Assembly (NCBI GenBank): GCA_003233055.1
Contig: QIKP01000058.1
Span: 22,443-86,442 of the forward strand
DNA: 64,000 bases
Source of the DNA: Planctomycetaceae bacterium
GTDB lineage: Bacteria > Planctomycetota > Planctomycetia > Pirellulales > Lacipirellulaceae
Direction: 5' to 3'
Positions 27,645-36,958 of the stretch are shown here, piece after piece (positions within the stretch are counted from its first letter, which is position 1; each line of letters starts with the position of its first letter). Under the pieces are notes generated by a model that did no database searches, was not told the DNA's origin, and saw only the letters and a program-made list of their open reading frames with translations. A program made the position numbers and the translations under genes.

Positions 27645-28750
27645 CGTCTTCCACCGGTTGCCCGGCGCGCCAGCGGAGCGTGGAGTCGAGGAAGCCCTGA
27701 ATGTCGCCATCCAAGACGGCATGAAAATTGCCTCTTTGATACTTCGTGCGCGTATCCTTCACGCGTTGGTCTGGATGAAGAAAGTAATTACGAATTTGCG
27801 AGCCGAAGCCGGTTTTCGCCTGTTGGTTGTACTTGATCGCCTCGGCTGCTTCCCGTTTCTCCTCTTCCATTCGGGCGAGACGTGCTCGGAGCATTTTCCA
27901 GGCGGTAGCACGATTTTTGTGCTGCGACCGTTCGTTTTGGCAAGTGACAACGATGCCGCTCGGCTCGTGCGTGAGACGGATCGCGGAGTCGGTCTTGTTG
28001 ACATGCTGCCCGCCCGCACCGCTCGCGCGGTAGGTATCGGTCCGGACGTCCGACTCGTCGATATCGATAGCGACCGAATCAGAAATCTCTGGCGAGACAT
28101 CGACCGCTGCGAAGCTCGTCTGCCGTTTACCTTCGGAGTTGAATGGGCTGATTCGCACCAAGCGGTGCATGCCGGTCTCGCCACGCAGGTAGCCATACGC
28201 CATCGGGCCCCGGACGGCAATCGTGGCGTTGTTGATGCCAGCTTCCTCGTTCCCTTGCCGATCGATCATCTCGCATTTGTAGTCGTTTTTCTGCGCCCAC
28301 TGAATATACATCCGCAGGAGCATCTCGGCCCAGTCATTGGCGTCGGTTCCCCCATCCCTGGCGTGGATGGTGATGATGGCCCCGGTCCCATCATGCTGGC
28401 CCGAGAGCAGCGCGCTCAGCTTGAGTTTTTCGAGAATCGCTTCAATGCGCGCGACCTCGGCGGGGACTTCGTCGGCAAACGAGTCGTCCTCCTCGGCCAT
28501 CTCGACCATGGCGGAGAGGTCCTCGGCGGCGGCCATCGCTTCGTCAAGCGGCGCGACTACCGCGGTGAGGCTCTTCAGTTCGCCAATGGTCTCCTGGGCC
28601 GCCTCTTGGTTATTCCAAAAGTCGGGCTGCCCTTGCTCCGCCTCGATAGCGACAATGCGATCCTTCTTGCCAGCGTAGTCAAAGAGAGTCCCGGAGCAAC
28701 GTCAGGGCCTCGTGAAGGGTGGCGGTTCGGTCGATGAATTCCTTTTCCAT
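27634..28750 (-). CDS. prfB: Peptide chain release factor 2 with programmed +1 frameshift
   Basis: Recognises UGA and UAA stop codons and triggers peptide release. The gene starts at ATG 28750 and reads 23 codons to an in-frame TGA (28679-28681) in the context CTTTGAC. It then continues in the +1 frame as DYAGKKDRIVAIEAEQ and FWNNQEAAQ, to give 371 residues. The GGQ motif lies in YRASGAGGQHVNKTDSA, and the stop-codon selectivity motif SPF is in RISPFNSEGK, which marks RF2 rather than RF1. Annotating from the ATG at 28536 would lose about 71 N-terminal residues. Overlaps the downstream hypothetical gene by 11 nt. Confidence 0.96.
28678..28692 (-). promoter_or_regulatory. RF2 recoding site (CTT TGA C)
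   Basis: The slip codon CTT at 28682-28684 precedes TGA at 28679-28681 and C at 28678, the classic slippery stop. The upstream Shine-Dalgarno-like stimulator is weak: GGGA at 28689-28692, four nt before the slip codon, instead of AGGGGG three nt before as in E. coli. Confidence 0.9.
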
Positions 28751-28895
28751 AGGGATCTCGAATGGTCTCGACGAGTAAAGGAAGTTGCGGAAGCGGAAGA
28801 ATTTACGAAAGGGGAACCTGAATTATACGCCTCCATCGCATGCTGGGCGAGGGCGGGGCGTTGCTAGCGGCCGAGTACCGACTTATGCTGCGAGC

Positions 28896-30017
28896 ATGTC
28901 CCGCGTTGTTCTCGCGATGAGTGGTGGAGTTGATTCGAGCGTGGCGGCCCATTTGCTTCTCGAAGCGGGCTACCAGGTGGTTGGCGTCTTCATGCGCCAT
29001 GGCGAACAATCCCCGGCAACCTGCGACGCCCCCCGATCCGACCAAGTTGACTCGGGACTGCCTGTTCTCCCCCTCGCTCCGCGCCTCGACCACAAGCAGG
29101 GCTGTTGCACGGCGGCCGATGCGGAAGACGCGCGCCGGGTGGCCGATCGGCTCGCGATTCCGTTCTACGCGATCGATCTGAATCAAGAGTTTGGCCGGAT
29201 CATGGATTACTTCGCCGACGAGTACGCGCGTGGTCGGACCCCTAACCCTTGCGTCCAGTGCAACCACTGGATCAAGTTTGGAAAACTGTTTGACTACGCC
29301 GACTCCGTAGAGGCCCAGTTTGTCGCGACGGGGCACTATGCCCGACTGGAACAGCACAAAGGCGAGCCCGCGCTACTGCGAGGCGTCGACGACTCCAAGG
29401 ACCAATCGTATGCCCTCTTTGGTATTCGGAGCCAGTATCTTGGACGCATGCTATTGCCCGTCGGAGGGTACGAAAAAACGGCGATTCGTACGATGGCGAC
29501 TCGTTTGGGGATGAACGTCGCGGAAAAAAAAGAGAGCCAAGAAATTTGTTTTGTCACCAGCGGACGGTACGACCAATTCGTCAAACGCCGACGAGGGATT
29601 TCTTCGCCTGGAGAGTTGGTCACCACCGCGGGTGAAGTCGTCGGTACCCACGAAGGGATCGAAGGTTTCACCGTCGGTCAGCGGAAGGGACTGGGCGTCG
29701 CGCTCGGAGAGCGGAAATTTGTCGTCCGGATCGAGCCCGAGACGAGCCGCGTGGTGCTCGGCGACCGCGACGAGCTGGGGGGAACCGAACTCACGGCCAA
29801 CCAGACCAACTGGCTCGCCCAGGTGCCGGTCGGCGAGCCTCTTCGTGGGCTGGCACAAATTCGCTACAACGCCACGGCAGCCCCCGCCGAGTTCACCCGT
29901 TTGCCAGACGATCGCTTGCAAGTCAAATTCGACGAACCCCAATTCGCCATCGCTCCCGGGCAGGCGGTCGTCTGCTACGACGGCGACCGCGTCCTCGGCG
30001 GCGGCTGGATCGAATGA
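28896..30017 (+). CDS. mnmA: tRNA-specific 2-thiouridylase MnmA
   Basis: Thiolates U34 of Lys, Glu and Gln tRNAs. The PP-loop MSGGVDSS is at residues 8-15. [10 protein letters not shown], the catalytic Cys119 in NPCVQC and Cys218 in SQEICFV are all present. Compared with most MnmA proteins there is an extra stretch of roughly 25-30 residues at about 37-68, rich in Pro, Asp and Leu, before the CTAA motif. The start at 28896 gives 373 residues; the frame is open to 28785, but that part is unconserved. The stop overlaps the next start (ATGA). Confidence 0.95.
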   Translation: MSRVVLAMSGGVDSSVAAHLLLEAGYQVVGVFMRHGEQSPATCDAPRSDQVDSGLPVLPLAPRLDHKQGCCTAADAEDARRVADRLAIPFYAIDLNQEFGRIMDYFADEYARGRTPNPCVQCNHWIKFGKLFDYADSVEAQFVATGHYARLEQHKGEPALLRGVDDSKDQSYALFGIRSQYLGRMLLPVGGYEKTAIRTMATRLGMNVAEKKESQEICFVTSGRYDQFVKRRRGISSPGELVTTAGEVVGTHEGIEGFTVGQRKGLGVALGERKFVVRIEPETSRVVLGDRDELGGTELTANQTNWLAQVPVGEPLRGLAQIRYNATAAPAEFTRLPDDRLQVKFDEPQFAIAPGQAVVCYDGDRVLGGGWIE

Positions 30018-32116
30018 CGAAGCCCTCTTCCCCTATCCCCCTTTGTCTCATGCCCAATCGCCTCGCAGACGAAACTTCGCCCTACCTTCTCCAGCACCAG
30101 GACAACCCGGTCGATTGGTATCCGTGGGGGCCCGAGGCGCTAACGCGCTCGCGAGACGAGCAGAAACCGATCTTTCTCTCGATCGGCTACTCGTCGTGCC
30201 ATTGGTGCCATGTGATGGAGCACGAGAGTTTTGAGAATCCGACCCTCGCCGCGGTCATGAACGAGCAATTCGTTTGCATCAAAGTCGATCGGGAAGAGCG
30301 CCCCGACCTGGACCAAATTTACATGAACGCCGTGCAGTTGATGACTGGCCAGGGGGGCTGGCCGATGAGCGTTTTTTTAACACCCGACTTGGAGCCTTTC
30401 TATGGTGGCACCTACTGGCCGCCGGCCGCGTCGCGCGGGATGCCAGGGTTTGACCAGGTGCTTCACGCCGCCCACGATGCCTGGAGCCAGCGCCGCGATC
30501 AGGTCCTCGCCGGCGCTCGTGAAATGACTTCGGAACTTCGGCAACTCACCAGCAAGGGAACCGACGGTGCCGAGGTCGCGTTGGACGACCAACTGCTCCA
30601 CGCGGCGGCCCATATCTTGGACCGAAATTTCGATCCCACCTACGGCGGGTTTGGCCAAGCCCCCAAGTTTCCCCACACGGCCGAGCTACAACTCCTCCTG
30701 CGATGGTGGCAACGAACGGGCAACGACCAGTGGCTCGACCGAGTTTGCCTGTCGCTCGACCGAATGGCTGCCGGCGGGATTTATGATCACCTGGGGGGCG
30801 GATTCGCACGCTACAGCGTCGACGCCGGCTGGCTCGTGCCGCACTTCGAGAAGATGCTCTACGACAATGCGATGCTCTCGAATCTCTATGTCGAAGCCTT
30901 TCTCGCCACCGGCAACGCCAACTACCGCCGGGTGGCCTGCGAAACGCTCGACTACGTGCTTCGCGACATGACCGACGCCCAAGGCGGATTCTACAGTGCC
31001 GAGGACGCCGATAGCGAAGGGGTGGAAGGGAAGTTTTCTACTTGGTCGTCCACAGAAATCAACGCGATCCTTGGCAACGAACGGGGGACCACCTTTTGCC
31101 GCGTCTACGACGTGACCGACGCGGGCAACTACGAAGGAAAAAACATTCTGCATCTTCCCAAAACGATCGCTCAGGCCGCCCAGGTGTTGGGGCGCGACGA
31201 GGACGAACTTGCGGACGAATTGGCGGCAAGTCGCGAAGAGCTTTTCGCGGAGCGTGCCAAAAGAGTCCGTCCCGGACTCGACGACAAAGTCCTGGTGGCG
31301 TGGAATGGGCTCATGATCGATGCGATGGCCCGGGCAGGGGCTGCGCTCGGGGAGGCAAGATTCGTCGAAGCAGCACGGCGGGCCGCCGACTTCCTTCTCG
31401 AAAAGATGGTTCCGGAACCAGGGAAGCTATTGCATACCTGCCGCGGCTCGGTTGCCAAGCTAAACGCCTACCTCGACGATTACACCACGCTAGCCAACTC
31501 TTTGGTGAGCCTGTACGAAGTGACCTTGGACGAAACCTACCTGACCCGGGCGGTCGAGTTCGTCGACACGGTTCTCGCTCGGTTCGGCGACGAGGCAACT
31601 CCTGGATTCTTTTTCACCGCCGACACGCACGAAGAGTTGCTTACCCGAACAAAAGACTATACCGACAACGCCACGCCAGGCGGCAACTCGATGGCGGTCA
31701 TGGCGTTGGTGCGGCTCGGAAAACTGCTGGGGAGAACCGACTACCTCGACGCCGCGCATCGCACGCTCGAAGCGGCCGCCCCGTTGATGCAGCAAATTCC
31801 TATGGGAACCGGGCAAATGCTGCTGGCGCTCGACCTATGGTTGGGACCGACGCCAGAGCTGGTATTGGTTGGCGATGGCGCACGAGAGTTCGCCAGTAGC
31901 GTCCACAAGCAGTTTCTACCTCGTCGCACGATGACCGCCCGTGAAGATGCCAGCGCCATGGGAACACCGGTCGATCGTGCATTTGAGGGGCGCGCCGCGG
32001 AGAAGGGCAAGCCAGCGCTCTACGTCTGCGAGAATCAAAATTGTCAGGCACCGATTATTGGAGAGATCGCGATCAAGAAGGCGATTAGGGATCTCGCCAC
32101 GATTCCAGACAGATAA
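30014..32116 (+). CDS. DUF255 thioredoxin-fold protein (YyaL/SPATA20 family)
   Basis: The 700-residue protein begins with the DUF255 thioredoxin-like domain. Signatures are [43 protein letters not shown] with a CxxC pair, and [15 protein letters not shown] long alpha/alpha-barrel-like region follows ([41 protein letters not shown]). Members occur from bacteria to mammals and their reaction is not settled. The start is placed at 30014, where ATGA overlaps the mnmA stop; an internal ATG at 30050 sits nearer the conserved start. The tail has four cysteines in CENQNCQAP and nearby. Confidence 0.9.
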   Translation: MTKPSSPIPLCLMPNRLADETSPYLLQHQDNPVDWYPWGPEALTRSRDEQKPIFLSIGYSSCHWCHVMEHESFENPTLAAVMNEQFVCIKVDREERPDLDQIYMNAVQLMTGQGGWPMSVFLTPDLEPFYGGTYWPPAASRGMPGFDQVLHAAHDAWSQRRDQVLAGAREMTSELRQLTSKGTDGAEVALDDQLLHAAAHILDRNFDPTYGGFGQAPKFPHTAELQLLLRWWQRTGNDQWLDRVCLSLDRMAAGGIYDHLGGGFARYSVDAGWLVPHFEKMLYDNAMLSNLYVEAFLATGNANYRRVACETLDYVLRDMTDAQGGFYSAEDADSEGVEGKFSTWSSTEINAILGNERGTTFCRVYDVTDAGNYEGKNILHLPKTIAQAAQVLGRDEDELADELAASREELFAERAKRVRPGLDDKVLVAWNGLMIDAMARAGAALGEARFVEAARRAADFLLEKMVPEPGKLLHTCRGSVAKLNAYLDDYTTLANSLVSLYEVTLDETYLTRAVEFVDTVLARFGDEATPGFFFTADTHEELLTRTKDYTDNATPGGNSMAVMALVRLGKLLGRTDYLDAAHRTLEAAAPLMQQIPMGTGQMLLALDLWLGPTPELVLVGDGAREFASSVHKQFLPRRTMTAREDASAMGTPVDRAFEGRAAEKGKPALYVCENQNCQAPIIGEIAIKKAIRDLATIPDR

Positions 32117-32139
32117 GGCGAAAATTGGTTCTTCCGCTC

Positions 32140-32472
32140 TTATTTCTCCGCCAGTAGTTTTTCCAATCGGTCGATCTGCTGCTGGCTTTGGGCGATCAAC
32201 TCGCGAAGCACTAAGATTTTGCTGTCGATCTGACCATGCACCTCGCGATTCATTTCGGCGAGCTCGACCTGCTGTCGATCAATCCTCGCACTCGCGTCGG
32301 CTTTCGCTCCGGACCATTTGCTGTCGGGACGGGGCTGCACGACGAGCGGGCGGTTGTCGTACCGCTTGCGACTGCGGCCAATGTGCTTGTAGGTGCGTCG
32401 TATCAGGAGGGTCGTCAACAGGGCAATCCCTGCGATGAACATCACGATCGGTCCCAACTGGGTGGCTAACAT
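32140..32472 (-). CDS. Small single-pass membrane protein with coiled coil
   Basis: 110 residues, not recognised. One N-terminal membrane helix (LGPIVMFIAGIALLTTLLI, about 6-24) is followed by a basic patch (RRTYKHIGRSRKR). A heptad-like coiled coil covers about 60-108 (RQQVELAEMNREVHGQIDSKI.., AQSQQQIDRLEKLLAEK). Lies 21 nt downstream of larC on the same strand, so probably co-transcribed. Confidence 0.7.
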   Translation of the reverse strand: MLATQLGPIVMFIAGIALLTTLLIRRTYKHIGRSRKRYDNRPLVVQPRPDSKWSGAKADASARIDRQQVELAEMNREVHGQIDSKILVLRELIAQSQQQIDRLEKLLAEK

Positions 32473-32493
32473 CGCTTTACCCTTCTTCCTCCG

Positions 32494-33672
32494 TCAGTTG
32501 CTGCGGGATCGTTGGAATCGATCCTGCGTCTGTCGGTAGACTTTTGAAATCGGATGGCCAGTTTTTTCTGCCGCTTGCCGGCAACTCTCGTACTCCGGCG
32601 AAAACCGCTCGGTTCCGTCGGGAAGCATCGCTACCACGCCTCGCATTTCTCCGAACGGGGTCTCTACCTTTACCGATCGGCGAGGGAGAACGCGCCGCTC
32701 GACCGTTTGTCTCCGGAGGCCAAGCGTTGTCGTCTCGCGGAAGATGATTTCCTCCAGCCGATCCGCCTTGTCAGGCGGACATTGCACGGTGAGCAGCACG
32801 CCGGGACGGCCTTTTTTCATTTGCGTCGGTGTGAGCGTTACGTCGAGCGCTCCCGCTTTCCACAACTGATCAGCGCAGTAGCCGATCTGTTCGCCTGGGG
32901 TATCGTCGAGGTTGGTTTCGAGCAGGACGATACGGTCCGTTTGGACGAAGGAGTCTTCGCTAACCTCCCCGGCGACAAGTCGCAGCACGTTTGCATGCTC
33001 CATGTCGCGCTGCCCCGCGCCGATTCCGATCGTCTCGATCGTCATCGCGGGAAGCGGTCCAAATTCGCAAGCCATCTCCGCGACAATCGCCGCACCGGTC
33101 GGCGTGGTGAGTTCTCCCTCGGGCGCGAAGCTCGCGAGTGGGATCCCCTTGAGCAGTTGGGCCGTCGCTGGGGCAGGAATCGCGCAGCGGCCATGGGCGA
33201 TGTGGATAAATCCGGTCCCTGTCGGTATCGGGGAAGCCACCACTTTATCGACACGCAACAGGTCCCAGCCAATCGCCGATCCAACGATGTCGGCAATCGA
33301 ATCGACCGCCCCAACTTCGTGGAAGTGGACCTTTTCGATCGTCGTGCCGTGGACTTTTGCCTCCGCTGTGGCAAGGCGACCGAAAATTGCGGTGGCTAGG
33401 GCGCGTTGCTCCGGCGAGAGCCTGCTACCCTCAATCATGGCGGTGATGTGGTGCAGGTGCCGATGGGCATGTTCCGGCGCATGCTCGACGACAACCTGCG
33501 TCGCTCGAAAACCGCACTTCTTGACTTCGGCCGCAACCAACTTGCAACTTGGCAACCCGAGCGAATCGATGCCCTCCTGAATCTCTGCGAGAGGAACCCC
33601 CGCATCGACCAGTGCGCCGAGCATCATATCGCCGCTAATTCCACTCGCGCAGTCGAGGTAGGCAATTCGCAT
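32494..33672 (-). CDS. larC: Nickel insertion protein LarC (DUF111)
   Basis: CTP-dependent cyclometallase that inserts Ni into the pincer nucleotide cofactor of lactate racemase-type enzymes. Typical segments are MRIAYLDCASGISGDMMLGA at the start, the His-rich HAPEHAHRHLHHITAMIEG, FHEVGAVDSIADIVG, GELTTPTGAAIV and LLETNLDDTPGEQIGYC. The protein is a single frame of 392 residues, without the larC1/larC2 split known in Lactobacillus. The ATG at 33672 is preferred to a TTG at 33696. No larA, larB or larE is in view. Confidence 0.93.
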   Translation of the reverse strand: MRIAYLDCASGISGDMMLGALVDAGVPLAEIQEGIDSLGLPSCKLVAAEVKKCGFRATQVVVEHAPEHAHRHLHHITAMIEGSRLSPEQRALATAIFGRLATAEAKVHGTTIEKVHFHEVGAVDSIADIVGSAIGWDLLRVDKVVASPIPTGTGFIHIAHGRCAIPAPATAQLLKGIPLASFAPEGELTTPTGAAIVAEMACEFGPLPAMTIETIGIGAGQRDMEHANVLRLVAGEVSEDSFVQTDRIVLLETNLDDTPGEQIGYCADQLWKAGALDVTLTPTQMKKGRPGVLLTVQCPPDKADRLEEIIFRETTTLGLRRQTVERRVLPRRSVKVETPFGEMRGVVAMLPDGTERFSPEYESCRQAAEKTGHPISKVYRQTQDRFQRSRSN

Positions 33673-33880
33673 GAGGGGGTGTCTGCTAGCAGTCAAGGGA
33701 TTCGGCTTCGCTGGTCATTGTAGGGGAATAGGGCCACTCGTGTAAAAGGCATCTGGGAGCGACATTGACTCCGTGGCCCATTTTTTCTAGCCTCGGCCCC
33801 GCCCTCATTGTCGAGAATCCTTCCCCCCGACGGACCGCGTGGCAGTTCGCCCACCGAAGTCTCGATGATCGAACGAACGC

Positions 33881-34855
33881 ATGGCCAGACTCACCCCATC
33901 CCGACCTGTCGCCTCCCAGCCGCGGATTCCAAGCCGAATCCGGGTGCTCTACGTGACCACGCTCCACCGAACGGGAAGCTGGCTCGCCGAGGCGTTTGCG
34001 GCCGATAGCGCCGCCATCGTGACCCTGCGCGAGACCGTTGGCGCGACCGCGGGCTTTGCGCTATTGCGAGAAGAGGTGTTTGACGCGGTATTGGTGAGCC
34101 ACGAGCCTGGGATTCTCGATTCGCTCGAATTCGTGGAGGGCCTACGAACAGGGGGACAGGAGGAGCCGATCATCGTACTCGGGAGCGAGTCGCCCGAACA
34201 CTTCGAGTCGCTCGCCTACGAAGTCGGTGCCGACGCTTACTGCTCGATCGAACAAACCACCACCCGATCGTTGCTGTGGGAATTCGCCCGGGCCATCCGC
34301 CGTTTCGAGTTGGTGCGAGAAAATCGCCGACTGATCGAGGCCGAACGGCAACGGCTGGTGAGCGAACGGACCGAAGCGGAGCGACTACTCAACGAACAAA
34401 GGGCGCTGCTGGCCGACCTCGAAGCAATCGACTCGGGCGAGGCTCCTTGTGGGGAAGGCTCGCGTCGCCGCTCCCCGGGGCCGTCCCTCGTCGGATCGCC
34501 CCTGGTCGAACACTATCGCGACCTGCTGCAAACCTACGTAGTGATGGGGTCCGGGAACCTGACGGACGAAATGACGAGGCTAGCCGACGTGCTGGTGGCG
34601 GCGGGTGCCAGCGCGCAACAGGCAATGCAAATCCATGTCGAGGCGCTTGAGGGAATGATTCACGGGCTAGGACGTCGCAGTGCCCGGCATGTGATGAACC
34701 GGGCGGACCTGCTAGGACTTGAGGTGATGGTCCATCTGGCCGATGGTTATCGCCAGCAGCTTCAAGAGCAGCGATTCCCTGCCCAGCAGCAGTTGTTACC
34801 TGGCATTGCCCCGGCGGACATCTATGCCAGTCCTCGGCTGCCGCTTGTGGCCTAG
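33881..34855 (+). CDS. KaiA-like protein: pseudo-receiver, coiled coil and KaiA/RsbU-N-type helical domain
   Basis: 324 residues. About 20-145 has receiver-like alternation (RIRVLYVTTL, FDAVLVSHEPGILDSLEFVEGLR, EEPIIVLGSES, EVGADAYCSIEQ). The phosphoacceptor Asp position reads SHEPG, the acidic pair after strand 1 is missing, and the conserved Lys is absent, so it is a pseudo-receiver. About 150-190 is a charged coiled coil, followed by a polar linker. From Tyr212 the C-terminal domain reads YRDLLQTY, then IHVEALEG (His252), then EVMVHLADGYR (His285, Tyr290). It aligns by eye with the cyanobacterial KaiA C-terminal domain (YREIVLSY, IHMELMD, DVIAHLCEMYR). The RsbU N-terminal domain has the same fold and is the main alternative. 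MazG-type and ATP-grasp genes follow in the same direction. Confidence 0.7.
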   Translation: MARLTPSRPVASQPRIPSRIRVLYVTTLHRTGSWLAEAFAADSAAIVTLRETVGATAGFALLREEVFDAVLVSHEPGILDSLEFVEGLRTGGQEEPIIVLGSESPEHFESLAYEVGADAYCSIEQTTTRSLLWEFARAIRRFELVRENRRLIEAERQRLVSERTEAERLLNEQRALLADLEAIDSGEAPCGEGSRRRSPGPSLVGSPLVEHYRDLLQTYVVMGSGNLTDEMTRLADVLVAAGASAQQAMQIHVEALEGMIHGLGRRSARHVMNRADLLGLEVMVHLADGYRQQLQEQRFPAQQQLLPGIAPADIYASPRLPLVA

Positions 34856-34913
34856 CATTCGATGGGGGAGAATTTGATGGAATCCCGTTCTCCCCGGTCC
34901 TGAATTTTCCACC

Positions 34914-35276
34914 ATGCCTGCCAACGACCACACCACAACCGTCGCTGAATTGCGAGATCTTGTCGACGCCTTCGTCCGGGAACGAGATTGGTCGCAGTTT
35001 CATTCGCCGAAGAATCTATCGATGGCTCTGTCGATCGAGGCGGGGGAATTGATGGAGCACTTTCAGTGGCTAGAAGTAGCCTCGTCTCGCGAGGTTGCCA
35101 CGCAATCGGAGAAACTGGGGCCCATCGCGGAAGAACTTGCCGATGTGCTGGCCTACACCTTAGCCATGGCTAACTCGCTTGGCGTCGACCTGAGCGAATC
35201 ACTGAGGGCGAAGATGGTGAAGAACGCCCGCAAGTATCCGGCCGAGGAGTTTCGCGGTCGGCCTGGGAACGAGTAA
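34914..35276 (+). CDS. MazG-like nucleotide pyrophosphohydrolase
   Basis: 120 residues of the all-alpha NTP pyrophosphatase superfamily, closest in appearance to the dCTPase/RS21-C6 group. It would cleave (d)NTPs to monophosphates, cleaning the nucleotide pool. Metal-binding acidic motifs are EAGEL (42-46) and EELADVL (73-79). WSQFHSPKNLSMALSIE and the terminal KNARKYP are typical. Only 3 nt separate it from the ATP-grasp gene. Confidence 0.9.
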   Translation: MPANDHTTTVAELRDLVDAFVRERDWSQFHSPKNLSMALSIEAGELMEHFQWLEVASSREVATQSEKLGPIAEELADVLAYTLAMANSLGVDLSESLRAKMVKNARKYPAEEFRGRPGNE

Positions 35277-35279
35277 GCC

Positions 35280-36365
35280 ATGCGCGTGGCAATTATTGGC
35301 GCGAGCGCGCGGGCGGCTGCCTTCTCGGCAATCGATGCCGGGTGGGAGGTCGTCACCGCCGATCTGTTTGCCGATGCCGACCTCGCCGCCCGGTGCGATG
35401 CCACACGAATCGCCTGCTGGCCCGACGAATTTGAGCAGTGGTTTCACCAGCAACAGGTCGACGGCTGGCTCTACACCGGCGGACTGGAAAATTACCCGGA
35501 GCTGGTTGATCGGCTCGCGGGTGCCGGCTCGCTCTGGGGGAACCGAGGCGAAGTATTGCGCCGCGTCCGTTCGCCCCTCGCGTTGGCGCCGTTGCTCGCG
35601 GCAGCCGGCTCTCCGGTCCCAGAGACCCACGCAGCGGCCCTTTCGCTGTCGCCCGCCCGCAAGTGGCTCGCCAAGTCGCCCACCAGCGCAGGGGGTTTGG
35701 GAGTCACCGAATGGAGCTCCGATGCGGTCTACGACGATCCGACGTACTATCAGCAACGAATCGACGGACGATCGATCTCGGCTGCGTTCGTTGCCGCAGC
35801 GGGGCAATCGGTGCTGCTTGGCGTCACCGAGCAGCTCGTCGGTCGCGACTGGACCAGGGCGGGCCAATTTCAATATGCCGGCTCGATCGGCCCCTTGGAC
35901 TTGGAGGCGACGACGCTCGTCAAGATTCGCCGAGCAGGCGAGACGCTGGCCAAGCAGGCTCCGATCGTCGGGCTTTTTGGCATCGACTTCGTTATCGATG
36001 CGGCGGGCACCGCCTGGCTCGTGGATGTGAATCCGCGATACACGGCCTCCATGGAGATCGTCGAACGGATCAGCGGGGAAACTATGATGGCGATGCACCT
36101 AGCCGCTTGCCAACGTGGTCGCTTGCCAGATTCCCCCCAACCCCCGGATCGAGTCTACTACGGCAAAGCCTATTTGTTTGCCCGTGAAGAGGCGACGATC
36201 GGCCTGCTCGATACTCGTCACTTAGCGGACATCCCTGTCGTCGGAACAATAGTCGCAAAGCACGCGCCGGTTGCAACGGTGTTTGCCAAGGCAACTCGAG
36301 CAAGCGACGTAGAAAAAATACTCCAGCAACGTTTGCAATCGTTAGAAAAAAGTGTTTTCTCTTAG
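35280..36365 (+). CDS. ATP-grasp domain protein of unknown substrate
   Basis: 361 residues. An N-terminal pre-ATP-grasp nucleotide-binding half (MRVAIIGASARAAAFSAIDAGW) is followed by an ATP-grasp half with KWLAKSPTSAGGLGV and the metal-binding end LVDVNPRYTASMEIVER, where Asp and Asn coordinate Mg. It resembles predicted ATP-dependent carboligases, some of which occur in H4MPT-linked gene sets, and mch lies 7 kb away. That link is inference. Follows the MazG-like gene by 3 nt; a large palindrome lies after its stop. Confidence 0.8.
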   Translation: MRVAIIGASARAAAFSAIDAGWEVVTADLFADADLAARCDATRIACWPDEFEQWFHQQQVDGWLYTGGLENYPELVDRLAGAGSLWGNRGEVLRRVRSPLALAPLLAAAGSPVPETHAAALSLSPARKWLAKSPTSAGGLGVTEWSSDAVYDDPTYYQQRIDGRSISAAFVAAAGQSVLLGVTEQLVGRDWTRAGQFQYAGSIGPLDLEATTLVKIRRAGETLAKQAPIVGLFGIDFVIDAAGTAWLVDVNPRYTASMEIVERISGETMMAMHLAACQRGRLPDSPQPPDRVYYGKAYLFAREEATIGLLDTRHLADIPVVGTIVAKHAPVATVFAKATRASDVEKILQQRLQSLEKSVFS

Positions 36366-36371
36366 GGATTC

Positions 36372-36445
36372 CCGACGAGGCGTAGCTCGTCGGCTATTCG
36401 ATGGCATCCGACTTCTAACCTAGCCGACGAGCTACGCCTCGTCGG
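36372..36445. repeat. REP-like double palindrome
   Basis: Perfect 25-bp inverted repeat, arms 36372-36396 and 36421-36445, with a 24-nt loop. Each arm is itself palindromic (CGACGAG, GCGTAG, CTCGTCG). Same core as the repeats at the gyrA and mch stop codons. It fills the spacer between two codirectional genes and could terminate transcription or stabilise mRNA ends. Confidence 0.85.
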
Positions 36446-36467
36446 AAACCCCCTGGGGGAAACTCTC

Positions 36468-36950
36468 ATGCGCATTGGCGTCGTCAGCGACACCCACGGA
36501 CAAGTCGACCAAACCCGCCCCGCGATTCGGATGCTTGAAAGTCTGGAGGTCGAAAGGGTGTTGCATTGTGGCGATATCGGGTCGCCCGAGGTCGTGGAAC
36601 TGTTTGCACCCTGGCCAACGCATTTCGTGTTTGGCAACTGCGACTACGACCATGCGTTATTGGCGAACGCCATGGAAGATGGTGGACAACATTGCCACGG
36701 TACGTTCGGGGACCTGGAATTCTCTGGCGTCCGAATCGCCCTGCTGCATAGCCACGAGAGGCAGAAATTTCGAGAAGCGATCGACAACCCGGAGTACGAC
36801 ATCGTTTGCTACGGGCATACCCACATTGCAGCCTGCGACGAGCAAGAGGGAAAAATCGTCCTTAACCCGGGTGCCCTCTACCGGGCGAACCAACACTCGA
36901 TCGCTCTCTTGGAATTGCCCGAGTGCGTCGCAACGATCGTTGAACTGTAG
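36468..36950 (+). CDS. YfcE/MJ0936-type metallophosphoesterase
   Basis: 160-residue phosphodiesterase of the calcineurin-like superfamily. All metal-binding motifs are visible in order: SDTHG (about 7-11), GDIG (about 39-42), GNCD (about 60-63), a conserved LLHSHE and GHTH (about 115-118). The family hydrolyses simple phosphodiesters; the natural substrate is unknown. ATG at 36468, just after the REP-like palindrome. Confidence 0.92.
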   Translation: MRIGVVSDTHGQVDQTRPAIRMLESLEVERVLHCGDIGSPEVVELFAPWPTHFVFGNCDYDHALLANAMEDGGQHCHGTFGDLEFSGVRIALLHSHERQKFREAIDNPEYDIVCYGHTHIAACDEQEGKIVLNPGALYRANQHSIALLELPECVATIVEL

Positions 36951-36958
36951 CTGACCGG

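Noticed and set aside
32554..33399. 281-residue plus-strand frame opposite larC
   Set aside because: larC is well conserved throughout this span; the opposite frame has no recognisable feature.
33881..36365. kaiB or kaiC next to the KaiA-like gene
   Set aside because: The neighbouring genes are MazG-like and ATP-grasp proteins; neither has KaiB thioredoxin-like or KaiC double P-loop features.
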